DNA from: Dyella silvae
GTDB taxonomy: Bacteria; Pseudomonadota; Gammaproteobacteria; Xanthomonadales; Rhodanobacteraceae
NCBI RefSeq assembly: GCF_026421305.1
Contig: NZ_JAPJBQ010000008.1
Span: 1-64,000 of the forward strand
Length of the DNA: 64,000 nt
Direction of reading: 5' to 3'
A program made the position numbers and the translations under genes. The notes beneath the pieces are model-generated. The model had not been told where the DNA came from. It was given only the letters and a program-made list of their open reading frames with translations, and did no database searches. Shown here in pieces: positions 42,898 to 56,029 of the stretch (positions are counted from its first letter, which is position 1; each line of letters opens with the position of its first letter).

Positions 42898-44250
42898 TCA
42901 CGAGCGTTCAGCGCTAGATTTTACGACACCAGCAAGCTGTTCGGCCAACTGGCGCACTTCGGCCTCGTCGGCCGCTTCTACGGTGACGCGTACCAGCGGC
43001 TCGGTACCTGAGGCGCGCAACACCACGCGGCCGCGGCCGGCCAGTGCACGCTCGGTTTCGGCCAGGGCCTGCCGCACGGGCTCACTGTGAAGCGCTTCGC
43101 GTGCGCCATCGGCGCGTACGTTGATCATCACCTGGGGCATCTTGCGCAGGCCCTCGCGTGCCTGTGCCAGATCCTTGCCGGTATAGGCCAGCGCTTCGAG
43201 CACGGCGAGCGCGGAGACGATGCCGTCGCCGGTGGTGGCGCGATCCAGAACCAGGATGTGGCCGGAGGTTTCACCGCCAAGGTTGCCGCGATGTTCCTTG
43301 AGCTGCTGCAACACGTAGCGGTCGCCGACGTTTGCGCGAATCAGCTTGACGTCGATGGCGGCCAGCGCGAGCTGCAGACCATAGTTGCTCATCAGCGTGC
43401 CGACCACCGGGCCCAACAACATGCCCTGCGCATGCCAGGCGTTGGCCAGCACGTAAAGAATGTCGTCGCCATCGGCGGCGCTGCCGTGGCGATCTACCAG
43501 CTGCACGCGATCGCCATCACCGTCAAACGCAATGCCGATATCCGCGCCCTGCTCCACCACCGCTCGCTGCAGCGCCTGCGGATGGGTGGAACCGACGTCA
43601 CGATTGATGTTGAAGCCGTCGGGCTTGTCACCCATGACGATCACGTGCCCGCCGAGTTCGCTGAAGACCTTGGGCGCTACCTGATAGGTCGCACCGTTGG
43701 CGCAGTCGAGCACGATCTTCAGGCCGCGCAGATTGAAGTCTTCGGAGACGGTGGACTTGCAGAACTCGGCGTAACGCGTCACCGCGTCGGCAATGCGTGT
43801 GGCCTTGCCGAGCTGCTCCGACGGCACGGTGGAGAACTCGAGATCCAGCTCCTCTTCGATGGCTAGCTCCACTTCGTCGGAGAGCTTTTCGCCATTGGCG
43901 GAGAAGAACTTGATGCCATTGTCGTGGTGCGGGTTATGCGAAGCGCTGATGACGATGCCCGCATCCGCTCGCAATGAACGCGTAAGGTACGCCACGCCCG
44001 GCGTCGGCATCGGGCCAAGCAGCGCCACATCAGCGCCAGCTGCCACCAGACCCGCTTCCAGTGCCGACTCGAACATATAGCCGGAGACGCGGGTGTCCTT
44101 GCCGATCAGCACTTTCGGGCGAGGATGGCCATAGCGCGCCAGCACCACGCCCACCGCTCGACCCAGGCGCAGCATGAAGTCCGCACTGATCGGCCATTGG
44201 CCGACCAGACCGCGGATACCGTCCGTTCCGAAATATTTGCGTTGTGTCAT
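42898..44250 (-). CDS. glmM: Phosphoglucosamine mutase
   Basis: A 450-residue alpha-D-phosphohexomutase converting glucosamine 6-phosphate to glucosamine 1-phosphate for UDP-GlcNAc and the cell wall. It starts [14 protein letters not shown], has the phosphoserine in ISASHNP (S104), the metal loop DGDGDR and the sugar-binding [18 protein letters not shown] near the end is the phosphate-binding loop. It is the last gene of the orn-folP-glmM block, all on the minus strand. UDP-GlcNAc made from its product is a likely precursor for the amino sugars of the glycan locus. Confidence 0.96.
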   Translation of the reverse strand: MTQRKYFGTDGIRGLVGQWPISADFMLRLGRAVGVVLARYGHPRPKVLIGKDTRVSGYMFESALEAGLVAAGADVALLGPMPTPGVAYLTRSLRADAGIVISASHNPHHDNGIKFFSANGEKLSDEVELAIEEELDLEFSTVPSEQLGKATRIADAVTRYAEFCKSTVSEDFNLRGLKIVLDCANGATYQVAPKVFSELGGHVIVMGDKPDGFNINRDVGSTHPQALQRAVVEQGADIGIAFDGDGDRVQLVDRHGSAADGDDILYVLANAWHAQGMLLGPVVGTLMSNYGLQLALAAIDVKLIRANVGDRYVLQQLKEHRGNLGGETSGHILVLDRATTGDGIVSALAVLEALAYTGKDLAQAREGLRKMPQVMINVRADGAREALHSEPVRQALAETERALAGRGRVVLRASGTEPLVRVTVEAADEAEVRQLAEQLAGVVKSSAERS

Positions 44251-44304
44251 GGCTCAGCTCCAGGCACCCGCATTTCGTTGCGGCGCCGCGTCCTGCGAAA
44301 AGGT

Positions 44305-45216
44305 TTATTCGTCGTCCGGCCAGCGCGGCGCGGCGGGTTTGGTGTCGCGGCGCACCGGCGTGTCACCTGCCTTGACGGCATGCCATACGGCCAGAGCGTC
44401 CACGGTAGCGGCCACATCATGAACTCGTACCACGCGAGCACCGCGCTGCACCGCGATAAGCGCTGCGGCAACGGACCCGGCCGCACGCTCGGCGGGCACT
44501 TGCCGACCTGTCATGGCGCCGATCATCGACTTGCGCGACAGGCCTGCGTACACGCCGCTGCCAAGGTTGGCGAACTGCTCCAGCGCGCGCAGCAGGGCAA
44601 GGTTGTGTTCGAGCGTCTTGCCGAAGCCGAAACCCGGGTCGACCATGACCTTGCGGCGGTCGATGCCGGCCAACTCGCAAGCGAACAGTCGGTCGGTGAG
44701 AAAACGATGCACCTCGCCCACCACGTCGTCGTAGTGCGGTTGATCCTGCATGCTGCGCGGCTCGCCCAGCATGTGCATCAGGCAAACCGGCACGCGCAAT
44801 TCGGCTGCCGCGTCCAGCGCGCCTTCGCGGCGCAGTGCATAGACGTCGTTGATCATGCCCGCGCCGGCAGCGACTGCCGCACGCATGACTTCGGGCTTGG
44901 AGGTGTCGATGGCGAGCGGCACCGTGGTGCGCGCGGCCAGCTGCTCCAGCACCGGTACGACGCGGCGCAGCTCTTCGTTCAAGGGCACGTCTTCGGAACC
45001 GGGGCGCGTGGACTCGCCGCCGATATCCAGCATGTCCGCGCCCTCTTCGACCATGCGCAGGCCGTGCGCTACGGCCTCTTCCACCGTGGCATGGCTGCCG
45101 CCGTCGGAGAACGAGTCGGGAGTGACGTTGAGAATACCGACCACACGCGGCCGGTCGAGCCGCAAGGGCCGGCCGGCGCAATCGAGCACGGGAGCAAACA
45201 GATCATCGAGGGACAT
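44305..45216 (-). CDS. folP: Dihydropteroate synthase
   Basis: A 303-residue TIM-barrel enzyme that joins 6-hydroxymethyl-7,8-dihydropterin diphosphate with p-aminobenzoate in folate synthesis, target of sulfonamides. It has the hallmark VVGILNVTPDSFSDGG, DIGGESTRPGS, and later VMVDPGFGFGKT. SRKSM and a final DVAATVDA helix complete the barrel. The C-terminal tail (KPAAPRWPDDE) is extra. It is flanked by orn upstream (30-bp gap) and glmM downstream, matching the usual folP-glmM pairing. Confidence 0.96.
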   Translation of the reverse strand: MSLDDLFAPVLDCAGRPLRLDRPRVVGILNVTPDSFSDGGSHATVEEAVAHGLRMVEEGADMLDIGGESTRPGSEDVPLNEELRRVVPVLEQLAARTTVPLAIDTSKPEVMRAAVAAGAGMINDVYALRREGALDAAAELRVPVCLMHMLGEPRSMQDQPHYDDVVGEVHRFLTDRLFACELAGIDRRKVMVDPGFGFGKTLEHNLALLRALEQFANLGSGVYAGLSRKSMIGAMTGRQVPAERAAGSVAAALIAVQRGARVVRVHDVAATVDALAVWHAVKAGDTPVRRDTKPAAPRWPDDE

Positions 45217-45246
45217 GGCGACTCCCGTGTACGCGCAAGGGTGATC

Positions 45247-45807
45247 TCAGGACTCGCCGCCCAGCGGCCCCATGAACCGGCGGTAATAACGCAGCTCGTC
45301 GATGGAGTCGCGAATATCGGACAGCGCGGTGTGCGCCGATTCCTTCGCAAAGCCCTTGCCGATGGCGGGCGCCCAGCGGCGCGCCAGTTCCTTCAGCGTG
45401 GATACGTCGAGATTGCGATAGTGGAAGTAGCGCTCCAGCCTCGGCATCTCGCGATGCAGGAAACGGCGATCCTGGCAGATGGAGTTGCCGCACATGGGCG
45501 ATTTGCCCTGCGGCACCCACGCCTTCAGGAACTCCAGTGTCGCCTGCTCGGCCGCTGCGTGGTCGTCCGTCGAGGCTACCACCTGGTCCCACAAGCCGGA
45601 TCGGCGATGCTGGTTGCGGTTCCACGCATCCATCCCCTCAAGCCGCTCCAGCGGGTGGCGGATCGCGAATACCGGTCCCTCGGCCAGAATGCGAAGTTCC
45701 TTGTCCGTGACAATGGTGGCGATCTCGAGAATGGAGTCGTTGTCCGTATCGAGCCCGGTCATTTCCAGATCGATCCAGATCAGATTGTCTTCGTTCGCTT
45801 GGCTCAT
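45247..45807 (-). CDS. orn: Oligoribonuclease
   Basis: A 186-residue DEDDh 3'-5' exoribonuclease that degrades nanoRNAs, including pGpG from cyclic-di-GMP turnover. Its DEDD residues lie in [10 protein letters not shown] (Asp and Glu), [12 protein letters not shown] (Asp) and [11 protein letters not shown] (His and Asp). Length is standard. It is divergent from sbcB with a 68-bp gap that must hold both promoters, and lies upstream of folP in the same direction. The PilZ protein gene further along makes a c-di-GMP link relevant. Confidence 0.96.
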   Translation of the reverse strand: MSQANEDNLIWIDLEMTGLDTDNDSILEIATIVTDKELRILAEGPVFAIRHPLERLEGMDAWNRNQHRRSGLWDQVVASTDDHAAAEQATLEFLKAWVPQGKSPMCGNSICQDRRFLHREMPRLERYFHYRNLDVSTLKELARRWAPAIGKGFAKESAHTALSDIRDSIDELRYYRRFMGPLGGES

Positions 45808-45875
45808 GCGCCCTCCTGGACGCGCAGTCTACCATCCGCGCCTGCGCCAGCATCCACGGCTGGGACCGGCATGCG

Positions 45876-47336
45876 ATGATCCCCCGTATGCAGACCTTCT
45901 TTTGGCATGACTACGAAACCTTCGGGGCCGACCCCTGGCGCGATCGCCCGGTGCAGTTCGCCGGCATCCGCACCACGATGGACCTGGAGATCGTCGGCGA
46001 ACCGGTGATGTTTTTCGGCAAGCCGCCACGTGAAATGCCGCCCCACCCCGAGGCTTGCCTGATTACCGGTATCACCCCACAGCAGGCCGAGCGTGAGGGC
46101 GTGATTGAGGCCGATTTTGCCGCACGCGTGCATGAGCAGTTAGCCCAGCCCGGCACCTGTGGCGTGGGCTACAACTCGCTGCGCTTCGATGACGAAGTGA
46201 GCCGGCAACTGTTCTATCGCAACATGTACGAGCCCTACGGCCGGGAGTGGGAGAACGGCAATTCGCGTTGGGATCTGATTGATCTGGTGCGCATGTGCCA
46301 GGCGCTGCGCCCGGAAGGTATCGAGTGGCCAAAGCGCGAAGACGGCACGCCGAGTTTCAAGCTGGAGCATCTGGCCACCGCGAATCATCTGCGCCAGGAC
46401 CGCGCGCATGATGCATTGTCGGACGTTTACGCGCTGATCGACCTGGCGCGGTTGATCCGCGTACGTCAGCCGCGTCTCTGGGACTGGTATTTCGGCCTGC
46501 GGCGCAAGCAGCGCGTCTTCGAATTGCTTGACGTCGCTGCCATGACGCCCGTGGTGCATGTCTCGTCACGCTATCCGTCGAGCCGGCATTGTCTGGCCGT
46601 CGTGGCGCCGCTGGCCGCTCATCCGAGCCGCCCCGGGGAGATCATTGTCTATGATCTGTCGGGCGATCCTTCCGATCTGCTGGCATTGAACGACGAGGAG
46701 ATCGCCGACCGTGTGTTCACGGCACGCGCCGACCTGCCCGAAGGTGTCGAGCGGATTCCCTTGCGCACGGTACGCGCCAATCGCGCGCCGGCGCTTGCTC
46801 CGCTATCCGTGCTTAAAGGTGTGGATCTGGAACGGCTGCAGATCGACCTTGACCAGGTGCAGATGCATCGCGACATGCTGGCTTCTGCCGAGGGGTTGGC
46901 CGCCAAGCTTCGCCGTGTCTTTCAGCGCGCCGCCGATCTGCCGCCGCCGGAGGACCCTGAGCTGGCGATCTACGGCGGCTTTCTACCGGATGCGGATAAG
47001 CGCCTGCTCGCCGATATTCGCGCCACCCCACCCGAGCAGTTGGCGCAAGGGGCGTTTCCGTTCCGCGATCCGCGTTATCCGGAGCTGCTGTTCCGCTACC
47101 GCGCACGCAACTGGCCGGAAACACTAAACCTCGACGAACAGGCGCGGTGGCAGGCCTTCTGCCACGATCGCCTGACTCGCCCCTCGCCGCTGACCCACCT
47201 GACGCTCGATGAGTACTTCGCGCGTATTGCGGCGTTACGTGCAGACGACGCACATCACGACAAACTCGGCATCCTCGACCAGCTACAAGCCTGGGGCGAG
47301 ATGCTGGCTGCTGACATCGCCCCTCTTGCCGCCTGA
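45876..47336 (+). CDS. sbcB: Exodeoxyribonuclease I
   Basis: A 486-residue 3'-5' single-strand DNA exonuclease of recombination and mismatch repair. WHDYETFGADPWRDRPVQFA supplies the DEDD exonuclease Exo I motif, and ARAGN-like YNSLRFDDEV with HDALSDVYALIDL supplies the rest. The C-terminal domain matches the SH3-like and helical domains of ExoI. ATG at 45876 (MIPRMQTFF) is used; the ATG at 45888 is an equally plausible start. It is divergent from orn. Confidence 0.93.
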   Translation: MIPRMQTFFWHDYETFGADPWRDRPVQFAGIRTTMDLEIVGEPVMFFGKPPREMPPHPEACLITGITPQQAEREGVIEADFAARVHEQLAQPGTCGVGYNSLRFDDEVSRQLFYRNMYEPYGREWENGNSRWDLIDLVRMCQALRPEGIEWPKREDGTPSFKLEHLATANHLRQDRAHDALSDVYALIDLARLIRVRQPRLWDWYFGLRRKQRVFELLDVAAMTPVVHVSSRYPSSRHCLAVVAPLAAHPSRPGEIIVYDLSGDPSDLLALNDEEIADRVFTARADLPEGVERIPLRTVRANRAPALAPLSVLKGVDLERLQIDLDQVQMHRDMLASAEGLAAKLRRVFQRAADLPPPEDPELAIYGGFLPDADKRLLADIRATPPEQLAQGAFPFRDPRYPELLFRYRARNWPETLNLDEQARWQAFCHDRLTRPSPLTHLTLDEYFARIAALRADDAHHDKLGILDQLQAWGEMLAADIAPLAA

Positions 47337-47347
47337 CCACCGACATC

Positions 47348-48034
47348 ATGGCCAACACTTACTTCTCGCCCGCTACCTTCCGCTTTCTGCGTTCGCTGGA
47401 CCGCAACAACAATCGCGAGTGGTTTCAAGCTCACAAGGCGGAATACGACCGCGATGTGCGCGATCCGTTTCTTGCGCTGATCACCGACTTGCAGGCGCCG
47501 CTGACGAAGATCAGCCCGCATTACCGTGCCGATCCGCGCAAGAACGGCGGCTCGCTGTTTCGCATCTATCGGGATACGCGGTTTTCCAATGACAAGCTGC
47601 CTTACAAGCCGTGGCAGGGTGCGCGCTTCTTCCATGAGCGCCGGCATGAGATTCCCGCGCCGTCGTTTTACGTGCATATCCAGCCTGGCGACTGTTTTGC
47701 TGGTGGCGGCATGTGGCATCCGGAGTCGGACGCCCTCAAGAAGATCCGCGAATTTCTTGCCGACAACCCCGAGGCGTGGAAGCGTGCCACGCGTGGCAAG
47801 ACGTTTCGTGATCACTTTCAGTTCTGGGGCGAGTCGCTGACTCGCCCGCCGCGCGGTTTCGACGCGAATCACGAACTCATCGATGACATCAAACGCAAAG
47901 ATTTTGCGTGCGGCGAAGGCTTTGATGAAAAGCTGGCGTGTTCGGCCGAATTGCTGCCGTGGCTGGTCGATACGTACAAGCGCGTGTCGCCGATGATCGA
48001 CTATCTGTGTGCGTCGCAGGAATTGGATTTCTGA
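47348..48034 (+). CDS. DUF2461 (TIGR02453) family protein
   Basis: A 228-residue protein of unknown function, recognised by TFRFLRSLDRNNNREWFQAH near the N-terminus, then NGGSLFRIYRDTRFSNDKLPYK and GGGMWHPESDAL. The family is widely distributed, and structural work on relatives shows a mixed alpha/beta fold without an assigned activity. It starts 11 bases after sbcB stops, so the two may be co-transcribed. A dispersed inverted repeat follows its stop. Confidence 0.85.
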   Translation: MANTYFSPATFRFLRSLDRNNNREWFQAHKAEYDRDVRDPFLALITDLQAPLTKISPHYRADPRKNGGSLFRIYRDTRFSNDKLPYKPWQGARFFHERRHEIPAPSFYVHIQPGDCFAGGGMWHPESDALKKIREFLADNPEAWKRATRGKTFRDHFQFWGESLTRPPRGFDANHELIDDIKRKDFACGEGFDEKLACSAELLPWLVDTYKRVSPMIDYLCASQELDF

Positions 48035-48065
48035 AGGCTGCAATCCCACCGGCCCCTTCTGATTC

Positions 48066-48181
48066 GTCATCCCAGCGAAAGCTGGAGGAGCTTCACAACA
48101 GCCGAAGGCTGGTCATCCAGTGTCTTTACATGGTGAGGCACGGCATCAAAGTCACTGGATCCCAGCTTTCGCTGGGATGAC
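48066..48181. repeat. Dispersed inverted repeat
   Basis: GTCATCCCAGCGAAAGCTGG at the left faces ATCCCAGCTTTCGCTGGGAT-GAC at the right, about 115 bp overall. The interior holds GTCACTGGAT and AGGCTGGTCATCCAG. It is a member of the family also found at 15268, 49204 and 52384. Confidence 0.85.
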
Positions 48182-48202
48182 GAGCATTGGGCGTCGGGGC
48201 GA

Positions 48203-49114
48203 TCAGCTCGCTTCTTCCGCCAATCGCAAACCGGGCCTTTGCTTCGCCAGTTTGCGCAACAACGCTGCGAAATTCTGCAGATCCGCGTGCCACGGCGATG
48301 CTTCGCGCCAGTACAGGGCGATCTCTCGCCCAGGGGCCTGGCCCTTGAGCTTGGCGAGCACCACATTGGGCATGGAGGCAAGGCGGTCGTGGGCCAAAGC
48401 CGGCACGAGCGCATAGCCACCGCGCAGCTCCACCAGTGCGGCAAGACTCTCGAGGCTCACGTCCTGCACGTGGCCGCCACCTAGCACGTCCTCACAATGA
48501 CTCTCGGTCATGAGCGTGGCGTCGCTGGCCTCGAGCTGCTCGATGCCCACGCTGCGCTTGCCGGCGAGGGCATGGTCCGCACGGAACATCACTTCCCAGG
48601 GCTCGAAGAACAGCGGACGCATCGCCACGCCACTCACGGGCGGAACACGTGGCGCAAGCACGGCATCGAGCTCGCCTTCGTTCAAACGACGCAGCAGGCC
48701 TCGCGGCTTGCCTTCGGACAGGCTGAGACGTGTACCGGGGAAATGCTGGGGAAACGGCCCGATCAGATGCGGAAGCAGATAAGGCCCCAGCGATGCGGGC
48801 ACGCCAAGACGCAGCTCGCCACCAAAGGCAACCTCACCGGCGCGGGCAACCTGTTGCAGATGTTCGGCGGCGGCGAGCACGGCATCGATCTGCTCGAGCA
48901 ATCGCTGCCCGCCCGCGGTCGGTACGATGCGGCGGCCGCCACGCTCGAACAGCGGCGCACCCAGCGCCTGCTCCACCTTTTGAACCTGATGCGAAAGGCC
49001 CGACGGACTGATGTGCATCGCGCGCGCGGCGCTGTTGAAGCTGCCATGGCGGCGCACCGCCTGCACCAGCATCAAGTCGCGGAGCGAGACTACCGATAGG
49101 TGGGAAGAAATCAT
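48203..49114 (-). CDS. LysR-family transcriptional regulator
   Basis: A 303-residue LysR regulator. The N-terminal winged HTH is FNSAARAMHISPSGLSHQVQ, with a typical linker helix. The effector domain (about 90-295) has RLGVPASLGPYLLPHL and MTESHCEDVL with one cysteine. The arrangement is broadly OxyR/CysB-like, but redox cysteine spacing is not visible, so I do not assign a signal. It lies 339 bp from the acnB stop in the same direction and is separated from it by a repeat and a terminator, so a role in regulating acn genes is only a possibility. Confidence 0.85.
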   Translation of the reverse strand: MISSHLSVVSLRDLMLVQAVRRHGSFNSAARAMHISPSGLSHQVQKVEQALGAPLFERGGRRIVPTAGGQRLLEQIDAVLAAAEHLQQVARAGEVAFGGELRLGVPASLGPYLLPHLIGPFPQHFPGTRLSLSEGKPRGLLRRLNEGELDAVLAPRVPPVSGVAMRPLFFEPWEVMFRADHALAGKRSVGIEQLEASDATLMTESHCEDVLGGGHVQDVSLESLAALVELRGGYALVPALAHDRLASMPNVVLAKLKGQAPGREIALYWREASPWHADLQNFAALLRKLAKQRPGLRLAEEAS

Positions 49115-49203
49115 CCGCTGGGTGCTGGCCTGGCCTGTAACTGGGCGAAAGCATAAACGACAACGAAGGAGAGGAAGACCATCCTCCCTCTCGCCCTATG
49201 CTC

Positions 49204-49324
49204 GTCATTCCGGCGCAGGCCGGAATCCAGTAGCGAAAATGCTTGGTTATCGCGTTACACAGGGCAAGTCTCTGGAGAGAACCGACCGGTGACGTCACTG
49301 GATTCCGGCCTTCGCCGGAATGAC
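49204..49324. repeat. Dispersed inverted repeat
   Basis: Arms CATTCCGGCGCAGGCCGGAA and TTCCGGCCTTCGCCGGAATG around about 80 bp of interior. It is a member of the dispersed family in this window, here with the CCGGAAT version of the arm. Confidence 0.85.
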
Positions 49325-49401
49325 GACCACGAAGGGATGAGGCAACGTGCTGCTGTCGAATCCGTTGCAGCGTACAGAAACCGCGCCCGTTCGCACAAAA
49401 A

Positions 49402-49426
49402 AAGGGCGGCTTGCGCCGCCCTTCCC
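49402..49426 (-). terminator. Terminator downstream of acnB
   Basis: Minus-strand GGGCGGC-GCAA-GCCGCCC followed by TTTTTTTGTGC: a strong stem-loop and T-run about 25 bases past the acnB stop. Confidence 0.88.
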
Positions 49427-49453
49427 TTGCCATCTGACGATGACTTACCGCAT

Positions 49454-52045
49454 TCAGGCGGTGACCGTGTCGGCCACGTCCTGATAGTCGGCGATCTGGT
49501 TGAAGTTCATGTACTTGTAGATCTTCTCGCCATTGGCGTTGATCACGCCCACGTCGGCCATGTACTCCTCCTTGCTCGGGATCTTGCCCAGACGCGAGCA
49601 GATCGCGGCCAGCTCGGCCGAACCCAGGTACACGTTGGAGTTCTTGCCCAGACGGTTGGGGAAGTTACGGGTGGAGGTGGAGAACACCGTGGCGCCCTCG
49701 CGCACCTGCGCCTGGTTGCCCATGCACAGCGAGCAACCCGGCATTTCCATGCGGGCGCCGGCGGTGCCGAGCACGCCGTAGTGGCCTTCCTCGGTCAGCT
49801 GCTGCTGATCCATCTTGGTCGGCGGAGCCACCCACAGCTTGGTCGGGATGTCGCGCTTGCCTTCCAGCAGCTTCGACGCGGCGCGGAAGTGACCGATGTT
49901 GGTCATGCACGAACCGATGAACACTTCGTCGATCTTGGCGCCAGCCACGTCGCTGAGCGTCTTCACGTCGTCCGGGTCGTTCGGGCAGGCCACAATGGGC
50001 TCATGCACGTCGGCCAGGTCGATCTCGATGACGGCGGCGTATTCGGCGTCGGCATCGCGCTCCAGCAGCTGCGGGTTGGCGAGCCATGCTTCCATCGCCT
50101 TGATGCGGCGCTGCAGGCTGCGCGGGTCCTTGTAGCCCTGGGCGATCATGTACTTCAGCAGCGTGATGTTGCTGTTGATGTATTCGATGATCGGCGCCTT
50201 GTCCAAGTGCACCGTGCAACCGGCGGCCGAACGCTCGGCCGAAGCGTCGGACAGCTCGAACGCCTGCTCCACCTTCAGGTTCGGCAGACCTTCGATTTCC
50301 AGGATGCGGCCGGAGAAGATGTTCTTCTTGCCCTGCTTGGCGACCGTCAGCAGACCCTGCTTGATGGCGTAAAGCGGAATGGCGTTGACGAGGTCACGCA
50401 GGGTGACGCCCGGCTGCAGCTCGCCCTTGAAGCGCACCAGCACGGATTCCGGCATATCCAGCGGCATCACGCCCGTGGCGGCGGCGAAGGCCACCAGGCC
50501 CGAGCCTGCCGGGAACGAAATACCGATCGGGAAGCGCGTGTGGCTGTCGCCGCCGGTGCCGACGGTGTCGGGCAGCAGCATGCGGTTGAGCCAGGAGTGG
50601 ATCACGCCGTCGCCCGGACGCAGCGAGATGCCGCCACGGGTGCTGATGAATTCCGGCAGCGTGTGGTGGGTCTTCACGTCCACCGGCTTCGGATAGGCGG
50701 CGGTGTGGCAGAACGACTGCATGACCAGGTCGGCCGAGAAGCCCAGGCAGGCCAGATCCTTCAGCTCGTCGCGGGTCATCGGGCCGGTGGTGTCCTGCGA
50801 ACCCACCGAGGTCATCTTCGGCTCGCAATAGGTGCCCGGGCGCACGCCCTGGCCTTCCGGCAGGCCGACAGCGCGGCCAACCATCTTCTGCGCCAACGTG
50901 AAGCCCTTGCCCGTGTCGGCCGGCTGCTGCGGCAGGCGGAACAACGTGGAGACCGGCAGGCCCAGCGCTTCGCGTGCCTTGGCGGTGAGGCCACGGCCGA
51001 TGATCAGCGGAATGCGGCCACCGGCGCGCACTTCGTCGAACAGCACATCGGACTTCACCTGGAATTCGGCGATCACTTCGCCGTTCTTCAAGGCTTTGCC
51101 TTCGTACGGACGCAGCTCGACGACGTCGCCCATGTTCATGTTGGACACGTCGAGTTCGATCGGCAGCGCGCCGGCGTCTTCCATGGTGTTGTAGAAGATC
51201 GGGGCGATCTTGCTGCCCAGGCACACGCCGCCGAAACGCTTGTTCGGGATGAAGGGGATATTTTCGCCGGTGAACCACAGCACCGAGTTGGTGGCGGACT
51301 TGCGGCTGGAACCGGTACCGACCACGTCACCCACGTAGGCGACCAGATGGCCCTTTTCCTTGAGCGATTCGATGAAGGCGATGGGACCGCGCTTGCCGTC
51401 TTCTTCCGGCTGGAACGGGGCGCCATCGCGCTTGTTCTTCAGCATGGCCAGCGCGTGCATCGGGATGTCCGGGCGCGTGGTGGCATCCGGGGCCGGCGAC
51501 AGGTCGTCGGTGTTGGTTTCGCCCGGCACCTTGAACACGGTGATGGTCAGGCTTTCCGGCACTTCAGGCTTGCTGGTGAACCACTCGGCATCAGCCCAGC
51601 TCTGCAGCACGGCCTTGGCGTTGGCGTTGCCCTTGTCGGCCTTTTCCTTGACGTCATGGAAAGCGTCGAACATCAGCAGCGTGTGCTTGAGCGCGTTGGC
51701 GGCGACGGTGCCGACCTGTGCGTCGTCGAGCAGCTCGATCAGCGGATGGATGTTGTAGCCGCCGAGCATGGTGCCGAGCAGTTCGGTGGCCTTCTCGCGC
51801 GAGATCAGCGCGCTCTTCTCGGTGCCGAACGCCACGGCCGCCAGGTACGAGGCCTTGACCTTGGCCGCATCGTCCACGCCAGCCGGCACGCGGTTGGTGA
51901 TCAGATCGACCAGGAAGGCTTCCTCGCCAGCGGGCGGGTTCTTCAGGAGCTCGATCAGGTCGGCGGTCTGCTGGGCCGACAGCGGCAGCGGGGGGATACC
52001 CAGTGCGGCGCGCTCGGCGACATGTTGGCGGTAGGCGTTAAGCAT
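49454..52045 (-). CDS. acnB: Bifunctional aconitate hydratase B
   Basis: An 863-residue aconitase B, the major citrate-cycle aconitase and a candidate RNA-binding protein. It begins [20 protein letters not shown], the conserved opening that decides the start over a longer frame. It has [13 protein letters not shown] and [10 protein letters not shown], the three cysteines that bind the [4Fe-4S] cluster. The swivel domain motif [10 protein letters not shown] lies in the middle of the protein. Length is typical. It is divergent from acnA across a 546-bp gap. Confidence 0.97.
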   Translation of the reverse strand: MLNAYRQHVAERAALGIPPLPLSAQQTADLIELLKNPPAGEEAFLVDLITNRVPAGVDDAAKVKASYLAAVAFGTEKSALISREKATELLGTMLGGYNIHPLIELLDDAQVGTVAANALKHTLLMFDAFHDVKEKADKGNANAKAVLQSWADAEWFTSKPEVPESLTITVFKVPGETNTDDLSPAPDATTRPDIPMHALAMLKNKRDGAPFQPEEDGKRGPIAFIESLKEKGHLVAYVGDVVGTGSSRKSATNSVLWFTGENIPFIPNKRFGGVCLGSKIAPIFYNTMEDAGALPIELDVSNMNMGDVVELRPYEGKALKNGEVIAEFQVKSDVLFDEVRAGGRIPLIIGRGLTAKAREALGLPVSTLFRLPQQPADTGKGFTLAQKMVGRAVGLPEGQGVRPGTYCEPKMTSVGSQDTTGPMTRDELKDLACLGFSADLVMQSFCHTAAYPKPVDVKTHHTLPEFISTRGGISLRPGDGVIHSWLNRMLLPDTVGTGGDSHTRFPIGISFPAGSGLVAFAAATGVMPLDMPESVLVRFKGELQPGVTLRDLVNAIPLYAIKQGLLTVAKQGKKNIFSGRILEIEGLPNLKVEQAFELSDASAERSAAGCTVHLDKAPIIEYINSNITLLKYMIAQGYKDPRSLQRRIKAMEAWLANPQLLERDADAEYAAVIEIDLADVHEPIVACPNDPDDVKTLSDVAGAKIDEVFIGSCMTNIGHFRAASKLLEGKRDIPTKLWVAPPTKMDQQQLTEEGHYGVLGTAGARMEMPGCSLCMGNQAQVREGATVFSTSTRNFPNRLGKNSNVYLGSAELAAICSRLGKIPSKEEYMADVGVINANGEKIYKYMNFNQIADYQDVADTVTA

Positions 52046-52591
52046 GTGATCTCGTCCGGTGAACAACAAAAGGGGCAGCGTGCGGTTGCTCACACAACCG
52101 CTGCAGAGATCGCCCGACTGGGGAGTCCCGCGTGGCCGCTACCGGCGCTCAACAAGGCGCAAGGCCTTGTCGCCATGCCGTTTTGGGCGGCATAACAGCC
52201 CGCTATTTTGCCAGCCGCGGCACCAACGCCGCAACGCAAGACATCGCTTCCGGCTGCGTTCGAAATCTTGCAATGGGGATGTGGCGCAATCCCCATTCGG
52301 GTCTCTTGCGTGCCCCGGCTTTTGGCCCAAACTGAATAGCAACGCCGGCGGAGAGGATGCTTTACCTCAGTCCCCCACGAGGCGTCATTCCGGCGCAGGC
52401 CGGAATCCAGTCAGGTCAAGGGTAGGTGTTCGCGACAGCCTATCGTGATCGCAACTGGATCCCGGCCTACGCCGGGATGACGGCCTGGAAGACCGAGGCA
52501 TCTTTTGCAATTCCCCTCACGTTCCGTGCCCTAGGATCCCCAAGCTACGCGTACGCGCGTTCGCCAGACTCACGCAACAGGAGTTAGCACC
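52046..52591. other. Intergenic gap between acnB and acnA
   Basis: No gene is seen. It must contain two divergent promoters but I cannot define them with confidence. An inverted repeat occupies 52384-52481 (GTCATTCCGGCGCAGGCCGG facing GGCCTACGCCGGGATGAC). ACAGGAGTTAGCACC lies right before the acnA ATG. Confidence 0.75.
52384..52481. repeat. Dispersed inverted repeat
   Basis: Arms GTCATTCCGGCGCAGGCCGG and GGCCTACGCCGGGATGAC enclose CAGTC...ACTGGATCC. Member of the dispersed family in this window. Confidence 0.8.
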
Positions 52592-55348
<2,757 letters not shown>

Positions 55349-55363
55349 GGCTGACACCATGAA

Positions 55364-55394
55364 GAAAACGCCGCCTTCGGGCGGCGTTTTTTTG
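55364..55394 (+). terminator. Terminator downstream of acnA
   Basis: AAAACGCCGCC-TTCG-GGCGGCGTTTTTTT: a perfect stem with UUCG loop and T-run, fifteen bases after the acnA stop. Confidence 0.95.
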
Positions 55395-55453
55395 TTCGCG
55401 TCGCCTATTTCATCGGCGGGGCGCACCGGGTGCGCTCCCACCAGGGAACACGC

Positions 55454-55891
55454 TCAGTCAGACGTCCACGTGGCCGAATAGCAATGCCATTCGTGCCCCT
55501 CTTTCCGCCACGCCGTCTCCACTTTGTACACGCCCATCTGTGCAGGCAGCAGCTTGCCGCCACTGGTCAGCGTCACCGTGAAGCTGGCCACGTAGCGCTC
55601 GCCCCGAGCCTCTACGCTTACTGGGCCAACCAGTGCGTGGATGCTGTCCCCACGAAACGCCGCGGCGCGGAGCAGGCCCACCAGCTGGCGCCGATCCGCA
55701 GATCCCGCATTGCCGTCGAAGTCCCCGCTGAGTACATCGGCCAGCGCTGAAGCATTGGCGTGTTCGGCGGCATTTGCCGCCGCCTCGATGCCCTGTCTCA
55801 CCAGGGTTTCATCGGGCGCATGCCGGCAGCCGCCCAGCATCGCCGCCAGCAGGCCAAAAAACAGCGGTATCACCCAGCTCTTTCCCATCAT
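55454..55891 (-). CDS. Lipoprotein with SnoaL/NTF2-like fold (hypothetical)
   Basis: A 145-residue lipoprotein. The signal peptide (MMGKSWVIPLFFGLLAAM) ends in lipobox LGGC with Cys22. The mature domain has ADVLSGDFDGNAGSADRRQL and a run of beta-strands (SFTVTLTSG), consistent with an NTF2/SnoaL-like small domain. No further function is visible. GGGGAG precedes the ATG, which decides between it and longer frames. It is convergent with acnA. Confidence 0.7.
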   Translation of the reverse strand: MMGKSWVIPLFFGLLAAMLGGCRHAPDETLVRQGIEAAANAAEHANASALADVLSGDFDGNAGSADRRQLVGLLRAAAFRGDSIHALVGPVSVEARGERYVASFTVTLTSGGKLLPAQMGVYKVETAWRKEGHEWHCYSATWTSD

Positions 55892-56029
55892 CAGACGCTC
55901 CCCGAATCTCGTTGCGGCGCGGCTTGCTGCTATACGCGAGCGTATGCTCCAATGCCGCGTCGTCATTTTGCCGCACCCGTGCCATGCTTGAACTCACGGG
56001 CCGTTACATAGAGGAGCTTTGAATCCAAC

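Larger units (their letters stand above)
49115..49453. other. Gap with inverted repeat and acnB terminator
   Basis: No gene. It contains an inverted repeat at 49204-49324 (GTCATTCCGGCGCAGGCCGG facing CCGGCCTTCGCCGGAATGAC) and a rho-independent terminator for acnB at about 49402-49426 (see separate entries). Confidence 0.75.

Noticed and set aside
48203-49114. LysR regulator as OxyR
   Set aside because: Only one cysteine in the MTESHCEDVL region is visible, without the paired redox cysteine spacing that defines OxyR.
49289-52195. A 968-aa open frame on the plus strand opposite acnB
   Set aside because: It is the antisense shadow of a well-supported aconitase B in GC-rich DNA, with His/Arg/Gly-heavy composition and no domain motifs.
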